This document shows, piece after piece, positions 22,923-29,923 of a DNA stretch of 30,323 bases. The notes beneath the pieces were generated by a model, which made no database searches, had not been told where the DNA came from, and saw only the letters and a program-made list of their open reading frames with translations. Each line of letters opens with the position of its first letter. The stretch's first letter is position 1. The DNA comes from a virus. The position numbers were made by a program, and so were the translations under genes. The stretch lies in the IMG/VR virus record IMGVR_UViG_3300010412_000055, positions 1 through 30,323 of that record; one strand, written 5' to 3'.

Positions 22923-23075
22923 ATGATTTTTAGAAATCCATTTAAATCATTTTCTTCGTTTTTTTATTTTCTTGTGAATCATAATAAAAAATCAGTATCT
23001 AACAATTTTATTGTTACAAATGATTCAGATTTTATTTTAACAAATGATGGAAATTATATTGTATCAAATATATAA
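22923..23075 (+). CDS. Short hypothetical protein in tail cluster
   Basis: A 50-residue frame, MIFRNPFKSFSSFFYFLVNH..., with AGGA 8 bases before the ATG and a normal distance to its neighbours. The C-terminal half (NNFIVTNDSDFILTNDGNYI) has repeated N-F-I-V/L-T-N-D phrases, suggesting a small beta hairpin like the ends of some phage structural proteins. The N-terminal third is aromatic and hydrophobic. Without this gene the stretch between 22904 and 23089 would be empty in an otherwise packed operon, which supports it. Confidence 0.65.
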   Translation: MIFRNPFKSFSSFFYFLVNHNKKSVSNNFIVTNDSDFILTNDGNYIVSNI

Positions 23076-23088
23076 GGTATTAAAATTT

Positions 23089-23760
23089 ATGAAAAAAAAA
23101 TGCAAATTAAAATCATTTTCAAGAAATCTTCATTCTTGTGATTCAAGAGATGAGCTTATTAAGGGTCTTTCAGGGTATGAAGATCAATTTGGAATGTGGA
23201 CCTATAAAAATGAAGGTACTGAAAAAAATATAGTGCTCTCTGATGGATTTTTTAATGACTCAATACATTTATTAAATACCGGAGATATTATTTATATAAA
23301 TGGCGATTATTTTAATTCATTTTTTGTAGCAACATGTAACAATAATACAGTATCAATATCTGCTATAAATTGTGAGTCTTCTGTATCAAGAGAATTGACT
23401 CTAAAAGAGGCATGTGAATGCTTAGAAACAAATAATGGCATTATTTATATAGAAGACTATACAGATAAAGAAAAAATAATAAGCGGAGCGTTCAAGAAGC
23501 ATGTATATACTAAAGATCCAGATTGGTATACTGTAGATATTCATAATTTAGTGTATAAGATTTCTGGAGATGGTCATGTGTTTTTAATTTCGGTATTACT
23601 AACATCTTTTAATTCGTTAAGTATGGAAAGCACTGAAGCATCATCTCTACATGAATTGCTTAGCGTATCTCCAAAAATATTTTTCAATAAAGATAGGGGA
23701 TCATTTTGTTACTTATGCAATAATGAGATGTATGAAATTAATTCAACTAAAGTAAAATAA
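23089..23760 (+). CDS. Hypothetical tail-region protein
   Basis: From ATG at 23089 the protein has 223 residues; a frame from 23044 would overlap the small gene before it. It contains KGLSGYEDQFGMWTYKNEG, then IHLLNTGDIIYINGDYFNSF with FVATCNNNTVSISA, patterns reminiscent of small beta-sandwich domains found in phage tail proteins. The rest is Ser/Asn-rich with several Cys (CDSR, CESS, ACECLE, CYLCNNE). The function is unknown. It is followed after 10 bases by the membrane-anchored sequon protein. No signal peptide or membrane segment is visible. Confidence 0.72.
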   Translation: MKKKCKLKSFSRNLHSCDSRDELIKGLSGYEDQFGMWTYKNEGTEKNIVLSDGFFNDSIHLLNTGDIIYINGDYFNSFFVATCNNNTVSISAINCESSVSRELTLKEACECLETNNGIIYIEDYTDKEKIISGAFKKHVYTKDPDWYTVDIHNLVYKISGDGHVFLISVLLTSFNSLSMESTEASSLHELLSVSPKIFFNKDRGSFCYLCNNEMYEINSTKVK

Positions 23761-23770
23761 CGAGGTCATA

Positions 23771-24286
23771 ATGAGGAATAGAGATTCTTATATTGAATTA
23801 AATGGATTTGATATTGAAACATTATATTCTGATTCAGATAATGCAGAGGATTTACATTATGTAGTCGGAGCATCATCCAGTTGCACATTTAGAAATCCCA
23901 TTTATAAAGGTAATGGTGTATATAATTCAACAACAGAGATGCTAATAAAAGAAGATGATAATAAATGGTATAATCGAATTTCAAAGAAAAAAATAGCGAT
24001 TGCGTGTGCATCTGTTATTACTTTGTCTGCACTATCTATTATGTTATCAAAATTATTACATAGTCATGATGACGATTATCATAACATGACAACTGAAGAA
24101 TTTTCTAATGTAACAACATCATTTATGACAACTGCTTTTTCAAATGTTACGAGCTCAATTAGCAGTATTACAAACTCAATTGCAACGCTTTTCCCAGCAA
24201 ACATTACATCGCCAACAACAGAAGATCCTAGATGCATTCAGCTTCCAGAATGCTGCGATAATGAAGGAAGGTGGATTTGTACATAA
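23771..24286 (+). CDS. Single-pass membrane protein with sequon-rich tail
   Basis: A 171-residue protein with GAGG before the ATG. Residues 1-70 are polar and acidic. A basic stop (SKKK) precedes one hydrophobic segment at about 75-95 (IAIACASVITLSALSIMLS). After it come residues 96-150, rich in Ser, Thr, Asn and Phe with N-X-T sequons at Asn 105, 113, 125 and 144, and finally a Cys-rich end (CIQLPECCDNEGRWIC). That layout (cytoplasmic N-terminus, one membrane segment, extracellular Ser/Thr/Asn stalk) looks more like a eukaryotic type of membrane protein than a phage tail protein. No known family comes to mind. It may be a lysogenic-conversion factor or a surface protein. This is an inference from composition. 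Confidence 0.75.
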   Translation: MRNRDSYIELNGFDIETLYSDSDNAEDLHYVVGASSSCTFRNPIYKGNGVYNSTTEMLIKEDDNKWYNRISKKKIAIACASVITLSALSIMLSKLLHSHDDDYHNMTTEEFSNVTTSFMTTAFSNVTSSISSITNSIATLFPANITSPTTEDPRCIQLPECCDNEGRWICT

Positions 24287-24312
24287 TATTACATTTATGT
24301 GGAGATTAAACA

Positions 24313-26313
24313 ATGTCAACCATTAAAGCACAGGATATAGATATAGTATTAAACAGCCCTGGCTCTCCAGGAGGATTTAGGTCATTGGATGCAAATAATG
24401 AAAACATTAAAAATGTCAAAGACGGGAGCGCTTCAGGAGATGCTGTAAACAAAAACCAGCTTGATTCAAAAATTGGCGTATCAGATTTGAAAAATAATCT
24501 TACTACTACAACTGCTGGGTCTCCGTTAGATGCTTATCAAGGGAAAAGTCTTGATGATAAGCATTCTTTGTTTGTATCAAATCCACAAGTTAATTACGTT
24601 TACTTGTCCAATAATAGTGATAATAGTATAACGGTAGTTGACTCGAACACAGATGAAGTTGTAACTGAAATTGCAACTTCTTCTGCACCTCAAACGTTAT
24701 TTTTTAGAAATGATTATGCTTATTTATTTGTTTGCTGTGGATCAGCGGTTGATATTATAGATACCTCTTTAAATAAAGTTACCAAAACATTAAATTTCAT
24801 TGCTGGGAATCCAACAGAAACAACAATTAGACGTGCTATCTGTTCTGGAGTTCATAACAAATGCTATATTTGCTCTACATCAGGAATTTTTGTGTTTAAT
24901 AGCACTACCTTTGAAGAAATTACAACCATAGAAATCATTGGAGTTAATCCCGACTCAAGATTAGCGCTTTCTCCTGACGAAAGTAAATTATATGCAACTG
25001 CTCCATCAAATATCATAAATGCTTTTTTTGAAATATCTACAACTGATGAATCTGTAACAAATATAACCATTCCAACAGGTAATTCCTCTTATGATATCAT
25101 GACCTCAAATAATCTGAATAAATTAATTGTAGGTCTATATCAGGATACATCAACAAGTGTTTTATTTTACGATATTGCAACATCTTCGATAGCTGCAACT
25201 ATTTCATCATCTCTTCCGCCTCAATTGTTTTTTAGTATGAATTCAGATGGCACATTTGCATATGCAATTGACATAAACAACAATAAAGTCGAGTTAGTTG
25301 ACATAACAAATAATACAGTTTCACTATTGCACACATTTAGTAAAAATGTTGAATCCAATTATGCAGATCATTACAAAGATATAATATACATGGGCGCTGG
25401 TGAACCTAATGATATCCAAGCAATAGATGGGTCAAATAATTCAATTTTATCAAATCCAAGTAGCGCTGATTTTAGAGCAACTATAATTGACTCTAATATA
25501 GATGGATCAAAAGTATATTCTATTAATAGAAATTTCAAAATATTAGATGTTACGAAAGTTAATAACATTAATGATAGGAAATTAATAAAATCATTAAGTC
25601 TTAATAAAAATCCTTGGTATCTTGCTGTTCAAAAAAGACCAATCGTTTTAACTAGCTATAAAATAGAAGATACACTGACTAGCACAGATAGCAGCAAAGT
25701 ATTATCGGCAGCCCAAGGAAAAATACTTAATGATAATAAAGGTGATACTAATGGTCCAGCATCAAGTATTGATTCTTCATTGGCTGCTTTTGACGGAACG
25801 TCTGGAAAGTTGTTAAAAGATTCTTCAATTAATTCTGGATTAGTTTTGTATGGATCTGGAGCAAGCATTAACTGCTATAATCTCAGATTGCGAAATGTTT
25901 CTGCACCAATAGACACAGCGGATGCTACCACAAAAAGCTATGTTGACTCCTCTTCAATATTTTTTATAATTGCAGAAATAAATGGAGTTCCTGCAGGAGG
26001 GTTTGAATGGTCTTTTGGTGCTTCTGCTCCTCAAAACGCAAATACTGGAATACCATTATACGCGAACTGCAATCTTATTGGCCTTTCTGTCAATTCTAAT
26101 GATTCATCTGGTTCTTTTAGAGTTGTAGTATATTCTAATGGATCTTCAGCTGGTAGATATATTAACAAACCTAATGGTGTTTTTTCAAATAGTTTGAATT
26201 TTCAATTGTCACCTACTCAGCTCAACTCAGGAGATGTTATAAATTTTTATACTGACGATGTATTTAGTACATCTACAAGCGCAAGAATTTGCGCAATATT
26301 TAAATTGAGGTAA
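24313..26313 (+). CDS. Tail fibre with inserted beta-propeller
   Basis: A 666-residue protein. Residues 1-50 form an N-terminal piece (DIDIVLNSPGSPGGFRSLDA...) that is shared with the fibre at 27584. A fibre-shaft motif, TTAGSPLDAYQGKSLDDKH (about 65-83), and a later one, LTSTDSSKVLSAAQGKILND (about 455-474), flank a block of YVTN/YncE-like blades (about 94-440). Examples are YVYLSNNSDNSITVVDSNTD, KLYATAPSN and FAYAIDINNNKVELVDITNN. A shaft repeat NVSAPIDTADATTKSYVD follows, and the tip is residues 550-666. So a complete beta-propeller (about 7-8 blades by eye) seems placed between two copies of a fibre motif. It may bind sugar or protein receptors. GGAG lies before the ATG. Confidence 0.82.
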   Translation: MSTIKAQDIDIVLNSPGSPGGFRSLDANNENIKNVKDGSASGDAVNKNQLDSKIGVSDLKNNLTTTTAGSPLDAYQGKSLDDKHSLFVSNPQVNYVYLSNNSDNSITVVDSNTDEVVTEIATSSAPQTLFFRNDYAYLFVCCGSAVDIIDTSLNKVTKTLNFIAGNPTETTIRRAICSGVHNKCYICSTSGIFVFNSTTFEEITTIEIIGVNPDSRLALSPDESKLYATAPSNIINAFFEISTTDESVTNITIPTGNSSYDIMTSNNLNKLIVGLYQDTSTSVLFYDIATSSIAATISSSLPPQLFFSMNSDGTFAYAIDINNNKVELVDITNNTVSLLHTFSKNVESNYADHYKDIIYMGAGEPNDIQAIDGSNNSILSNPSSADFRATIIDSNIDGSKVYSINRNFKILDVTKVNNINDRKLIKSLSLNKNPWYLAVQKRPIVLTSYKIEDTLTSTDSSKVLSAAQGKILNDNKGDTNGPASSIDSSLAAFDGTSGKLLKDSSINSGLVLYGSGASINCYNLRLRNVSAPIDTADATTKSYVDSSSIFFIIAEINGVPAGGFEWSFGASAPQNANTGIPLYANCNLIGLSVNSNDSSGSFRVVVYSNGSSAGRYINKPNGVFSNSLNFQLSPTQLNSGDVINFYTDDVFSTSTSARICAIFKLR

Positions 26314-26317
26314 TAAA

Positions 26318-26710
26318 ATGTTCCCCTTAATATTATCTGCAATAGAGTCTTTAATAGGTGTTTTTGTTAGCAGGCAAAAAACAAAATCTATAGCAGAAGA
26401 TGAAAAAATAAAAAAGATAACTTCAGATGACCGCTGTAATACAAAACAAGAAATAAACCATATGGCGTCTGGAAATGGTAAATTTGTAAGAATTATTTCT
26501 ATCATTCTGTTTACAATGCCATTATGGTCTATCCTTGGAGGTCATAGATTTTTTTACTATGTTAACCAATCATATAAACAGGTTCCAGATGGATTGTTTC
26601 TTACGATACAAATTATTCTTATCGGCCGATCTATTGGAATACAGGGAGAAGATGTTTTGATGACAATTGGAAATATGTTTAAAACAATATTTATGAGTAA
26701 AAATGAATAA
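26318..26710 (+). CDS. Probable holin
   Basis: A 130-residue protein just 4 bases after the fibre gene; the site GAGG lies inside the fibre's end. The N-terminus (MFPLILSAIESLIGVF) is hydrophobic, then follows a charged helix (residues 18-48), a membrane segment at about 57-74 (VRIISIILFTMPLWSILGG) and another at about 91-108 (GLFLTIQIILIGRSIG). This agrees with the three-segment holin family that carries a PLW and a GRSxGI-like end. Holins permeabilise the inner membrane at the time set for lysis. It overlaps the next membrane gene by 8 bases. The assignment fits place and topology; sequence alone is not decisive. Confidence 0.68.
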   Translation: MFPLILSAIESLIGVFVSRQKTKSIAEDEKIKKITSDDRCNTKQEINHMASGNGKFVRIISIILFTMPLWSILGGHRFFYYVNQSYKQVPDGLFLTIQIILIGRSIGIQGEDVLMTIGNMFKTIFMSKNE

Positions 26711-27071
26711 AATAAATAATAACTCAGATTCACATGAGATTAAATTATTGCTAGAAAAAACTTTGTTAATAATAGCTCTGCATAAATTATTTTCTTTTAT
26801 TGATTTTAAAAAAATATTATCTGGTTTTTTTTCTATGATAAAAGATAGCAAAAATTTATTTAAATATTTCTTTATATCATGTATTTGTTTCCTTGCTTTT
26901 TCCTGGATATTTGAGTTTCCGTCATTATATTATAACTCACATTCGGATTCTGTTGAATTCAGTAAATTTACCGAATATTTTTGGCTGTCAGTAAATATAT
27001 TTGATATAATCTATACGCCTTTGCTTATAATTTTTATTATATATCTGTGGAAAATAAGAAAAATTAAATAG
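26703..27071 (+). CDS. Second membrane protein of lysis region
   Basis: A 122-residue protein that overlaps the holin gene by 8 bases, which suggests coupled translation. It has two strong hydrophobic segments, about residues 53-72 (FKYFFISCICFLAFSWIF) and 92-116 (YFWLSVNIFDIIYTPLLII), and ends in a basic KIRKIK. Small two-segment proteins next to a holin can be antiholins, pinholins or superinfection exclusion proteins. Nothing in the sequence picks one. It ends 10 bases before the convergent endolysin gene. Confidence 0.65.
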   Translation: MNKINNNSDSHEIKLLLEKTLLIIALHKLFSFIDFKKILSGFFSMIKDSKNLFKYFFISCICFLAFSWIFEFPSLYYNSHSDSVEFSKFTEYFWLSVNIFDIIYTPLLIIFIIYLWKIRKIK

Positions 27072-27081
27072 CATTTATTAT

Positions 27082-27513
27082 CTATGGTAAATTTTTACAC
27101 GACGATATAAACTCTATTGAAAATGGGCATTCTCCATTCTCGTGATTAATTAATGCCATTACAAATAAAGAATTATTTGAATCGTTTATTTCAGACTCTT
27201 CATTATAGTCAGAAGGAATGTTTTTTTCTTTATGATTCATATAGGAAATAACGCTTTTTATATAATTATCTGTATCGTTGTTATCTTCAGTGGGAGCCCA
27301 TCTATAAATTATTTTACATATAGTAAAAATATTATAGTTATTTTTATAAGTTTGGAGTATTTTGAAAATAGCTCTTATTCCATATTTAATATCAATGAAT
27401 TGGCAAAAGCTTTCATCTGTTTGTTTTTTTGACAACCCTTTCCATTCTTCTCCATGTCGTATATTTCCAGGATTGTTATTACGGATCCCCCTGCTTTTTA
27501 TTTTTACACGCAC
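27082..27513 (-). CDS. Endolysin / virion muramidase-type protein (GIRNNNPGNIR family)
   Basis: A 143-residue protein starting with GTG at 27513, with AAGGA six bases before it. It has RGIRNNNPGNIR at residues 8-19, QTDESFCQF (31-39), YGIRAIFKILQTY (44-56), then CKIIYRWAPTEDNNDTDNYI (66-85). This is the set of motifs of the phage peptidoglycan-degrading protein family (transglycosylase/muramidase-like). It breaks down the cell wall for lysis or entry. There is no signal peptide, so release would depend on the holin at 26318. It stands on the opposite strand from the holin, an unusual arrangement, and must use its own promoter in the 70-base gap before the fibre gene at 27584. Confidence 0.8.
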   Translation of the reverse strand: MRVKIKSRGIRNNNPGNIRHGEEWKGLSKKQTDESFCQFIDIKYGIRAIFKILQTYKNNYNIFTICKIIYRWAPTEDNNDTDNYIKSVISYMNHKEKNIPSDYNEESEINDSNNSLFVMALINHENGECPFSIEFISSCKNLP

Positions 27514-27583
27514 TTAAAATCCTTATTTTTTTAATTCTTTTATGATATAATATTATATTTGTATAATTTTTATACGGATAGTT

Positions 27584-28192
27584 ATGTCTATTAAATATTT
27601 AAAAGATATTGATCTTATCATTAACAGCCCTAGCTCTCCAGGAGGATTTAAGTCATTAGATGCAAATAACGAAATAATAGCAAACATAGGATATCCTGTA
27701 AATAGTTCTGATGCATCAAATAAACAGTTTGTATTGGATAAAATAGAAAGCTTTTTTGAATTTGCAGCGTACTATAACTCAGAAAATTTGCCAATAACTG
27801 CTAGAATACCTAATTATCAGCCTGTTTCTTTTAATTCTTCTCCGTTTTTTTCTAGGAATAATCCGGTTACTTCAGTTTCTGGAAGTGATATTTCACTTCC
27901 AGCGGGAAACTATATATCCACTTATAGCGCAATTATTAATGATGACAGCCAAGGAAATAATGATGCAAATTTTGTTGCAGCACTTCGCGTAAAAAATGAA
28001 ACAACAGCCATTAATGGCTCATTGTCTGGATTTAATGTTAGCGGATCACATGCATCTATCCCATACACCAATTATCATTCCTTCTTTTTCTCAATAGCAA
28101 TCCCAATAATTGCAGTTTTTGAAATAAGTGTAGATTCCGATAATTGGTCTATTAAAAATTCTTCTATTTATATTTCATTTAGAAAAGTATAA
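27584..28192 (+). CDS. Short tail fibre sharing its N-terminus with the long fibre
   Basis: A 202-residue protein. Residues 5-50 (DIDLIINSPSSPGGFKSLDA, then ASNKQFVLDKI) repeat the N-terminus of the long fibre at 24313. The C-terminal 145 residues differ: SFNSSPFFSRNNPVTSVSGS, then ISLPAGNYISTYSAIINDD and later FFFSIAIPIIAVFEIS, a run of beta strands with the pattern of a TNF/C1q-like jelly roll. It is probably an alternative receptor-binding tip on a common anchor. It is transcribed alone, divergent from the endolysin; TATAAT-like boxes lie at about 27545-27570. A hairpin terminator follows at 28201. Confidence 0.75.
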   Translation: MSIKYLKDIDLIINSPSSPGGFKSLDANNEIIANIGYPVNSSDASNKQFVLDKIESFFEFAAYYNSENLPITARIPNYQPVSFNSSPFFSRNNPVTSVSGSDISLPAGNYISTYSAIINDDSQGNNDANFVAALRVKNETTAINGSLSGFNVSGSHASIPYTNYHSFFFSIAIPIIAVFEISVDSDNWSIKNSSIYISFRKV

Positions 28193-28200
28193 TTATTTTA

Positions 28201-28238
28201 CCTACTGCGAAAACATAAATTTTTAGTTTCGCAGTAGG
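28201..28238. terminator. Bidirectional hairpin between convergent genes
   Basis: CCTACTGCGAAA (28201-28212) and TTTCGCAGTAGG (28227-28238) form a perfect 12-bp stem with a 14-base, T-rich loop, nine bases after the fibre stop (28192) and 22 before the barrel stop (28261). No long T run follows on either strand, so termination may be partial. Confidence 0.65.
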
Positions 28239-28260
28239 ATTATAACATAAATAAATTTAT

Positions 28261-28860
28261 TTAAAACATATATATTAGCTTAACATTTGCGCTATTTTGA
28301 CTATTATGAATTCCAAATGCATATCCAAGTTTAAATCCTATGTTATCTGTTATAAGAAATTTTGAACCAACTTCCATCATCTCCTTATTAGAATCCTTAT
28401 TTAAAAAATTATCCAGTTGGGCATATGGATTTATATATTTGTTAATATTTAAAACAGCGCCAATATCATACCCAAATTCGGAATGAGTTTTTTTCTTATC
28501 ATATAAAAATTGATCATATGAAACCTCTACGTAAGGCAACAAAATTCCTTTTGATGCCGTAATTCCAGCGGTTGCGCCATATGAAAAATTCTTATTTCCA
28601 TAATATTTTAAATTACCAGATAAATATAAATTTTTGTTGATGTTATATGTTACCTCTCCAGAGTATCCTAGTGTTAGTGACTTTATCTTACTAGGGATTT
28701 TAGAATTTTTTGTAAACGTACTGATAGACATTTCTAATGTACTTTTATCTTTTTTAACTTTAAAGAATTGATTAGCATAATTACTATCTAATTCCGCATA
28801 AGAAGCAGAGCTATAAATTAATGCAGCAACTACTATTGATGATAGTAACGTTTTTTCCAT
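28261..28860 (-). CDS. Outer-membrane beta-barrel with signal peptide
   Basis: A 199-residue protein with a clear signal peptide (MEKTLLSSIVVAALIYSSASYA, cleavage after SYA at 22; here in part LLSSIVVAALIYSSASYA). After it come alternating strands with aromatic girdles: SLTLGYSGEVTYNINKNLYL, LSGNLKYYG, ATAGITASKGILLPYVEVSY, EFGYDIGAVLNI, GFKLGYAFGI, and the C-terminal NVKLIYMF with the terminal Phe used by the Bam machinery. About eight strands are expected. AGGAGA lies before the ATG. Phage-encoded barrels such as Lom change the surface of the lysogen, block other phages or aid host cell contact. It is downstream of RecT on the same strand, so it may share its transcript. Confidence 0.85.
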   Translation of the reverse strand: MEKTLLSSIVVAALIYSSASYAELDSNYANQFFKVKKDKSTLEMSISTFTKNSKIPSKIKSLTLGYSGEVTYNINKNLYLSGNLKYYGNKNFSYGATAGITASKGILLPYVEVSYDQFLYDKKKTHSEFGYDIGAVLNINKYINPYAQLDNFLNKDSNKEMMEVGSKFLITDNIGFKLGYAFGIHNSQNSANVKLIYMF

Positions 28861-28931
28861 TTTTTTCTCCTAATTATTAAATTAAAGTGGAGGAAGTATG
28901 TAATTAGTACAAACAAAGGATTAAAAACTAT

Positions 28932-29849
28932 TTACACACTTACCTCCGTATTCTTATTTAAATATTCAATACATTTTTTCGCATCTTCTTCTCTCATCTG
29001 ATTGAGATATTTAATTTTTGCCTTTTCGCACCATTTATCTTCTAAATCTTTTTGTATTTTACCCTCTTTTTTTAATCTAATAAGATTCATGACTGAACTT
29101 TTTATTATAGGATCATCTTCTTGAAGCTTAGTTTCTTTAAGTTCGTTATCATAATGTCCATACTCTTCTTCAAATATCTCAACAATGCTATTACTTTCAT
29201 TTTCTTCTTTAATATCACAATTTTGAATTTTTGATAAGAGAATGTTTGATGCTGTTTCACCTTCTTTTATTGTAGATTCTTTTTGATTCACAATAGTATT
29301 ATAAGTTTCTCCATTATCTTCAATATCTGTTTTTTCATAAATACCAGCCAAATATTCAGGGAAAGCGTCTTTTGCACAGTATGCTATTGCTCTTGCCCGA
29401 AGCATTCTTTTTGGATTATTTTTCCAATTTGACTTTTCAGACATTGGCATCATTTTTCCTTTTTCGTAAACCATAATATTTTGCGCATCTTCAATTGAAA
29501 ATCTATAAATAAAACTATTTTTGCAATTTTTTCTTTTAATGGTGCAAGTACAATACGTATCAGTAAGCTCTATTTCATGGTATTCAAAATCAGGGTGTCT
29601 TGCTGCTATACTTAATAATAAGTCTGCTCCAAGACAAACCCTCCCCATAATAGGGTATATTTGGTGCAAAGCACCAATAATCGGCAAATCAAATCTTTTT
29701 GCTGTATCAAATGCAAGCATCAAATCATAAGGCTTTCCACGAAAATAAGCAGGAACCAATTCTGAATTAGATAGATTTTCACAGAATTCTAGCATTTCTG
29801 TAAAAGAATTAGGCAATATGCCCTTGTTAGTTTGTAATGAATTTTTCAT
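28932..29849 (-). CDS. recT: RecT-family single-strand annealing protein
   Basis: A 305-residue protein that anneals complementary single strands made by the exonuclease at 289-1185. Family features are LSNSELVPAYFRGKPYDLML (27-46), AFDTAKRFDLPIIGALHQIY (47-66), IMGRVCLGADLLLSIAARH (68-86), and SNWKNNPKRMLRARAIAYCA (139-158) with the conserved RML-RARAI and FPEYLAGIY parts. The C-terminal third (residues 190-305) is acidic and poorly conserved, as is usual. The start follows a strong AAAGGAG. A promoter of the repeated TTGCAA type lies at 29879-29907. It is separated from the exonuclease only by the ankyrin gene if the molecule is circular. Confidence 0.93.
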   Translation of the reverse strand: MKNSLQTNKGILPNSFTEMLEFCENLSNSELVPAYFRGKPYDLMLAFDTAKRFDLPIIGALHQIYPIMGRVCLGADLLLSIAARHPDFEYHEIELTDTYCTCTIKRKNCKNSFIYRFSIEDAQNIMVYEKGKMMPMSEKSNWKNNPKRMLRARAIAYCAKDAFPEYLAGIYEKTDIEDNGETYNTIVNQKESTIKEGETASNILLSKIQNCDIKEENESNSIVEIFEEEYGHYDNELKETKLQEDDPIIKSSVMNLIRLKKEGKIQKDLEDKWCEKAKIKYLNQMREEDAKKCIEYLNKNTEVSV

Positions 29850-29878
29850 TATTTTCTCCTTTGTTTAATTTGACTTAT

Positions 29879-29907
29879 AGTCTAACATAATTTTTAATTT
29901 TTTGCAA
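29879..29907 (-). promoter_or_regulatory. Promoter for recT (copy 3 of repeated promoter)
   Basis: On the minus strand TTGCAA (29907-29902), a 17-base spacer AAAATTAAAAATTATGT that differs from copies 1 and 2 by one base, and TAGACT (29884-29879). The former ankyrin reading frame would have ended inside the element, as in the other copies. Confidence 0.55.
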
Positions 29908-29923
29908 TTTCATTTTTTAGGTA

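Noticed and set aside
29902-29920. Tandem promoter repeats as candidate attachment sites (attL/attR)
   Set aside because: The copies sit at promoter positions before genes on the same strand, three copies exist, and no integrase is present.
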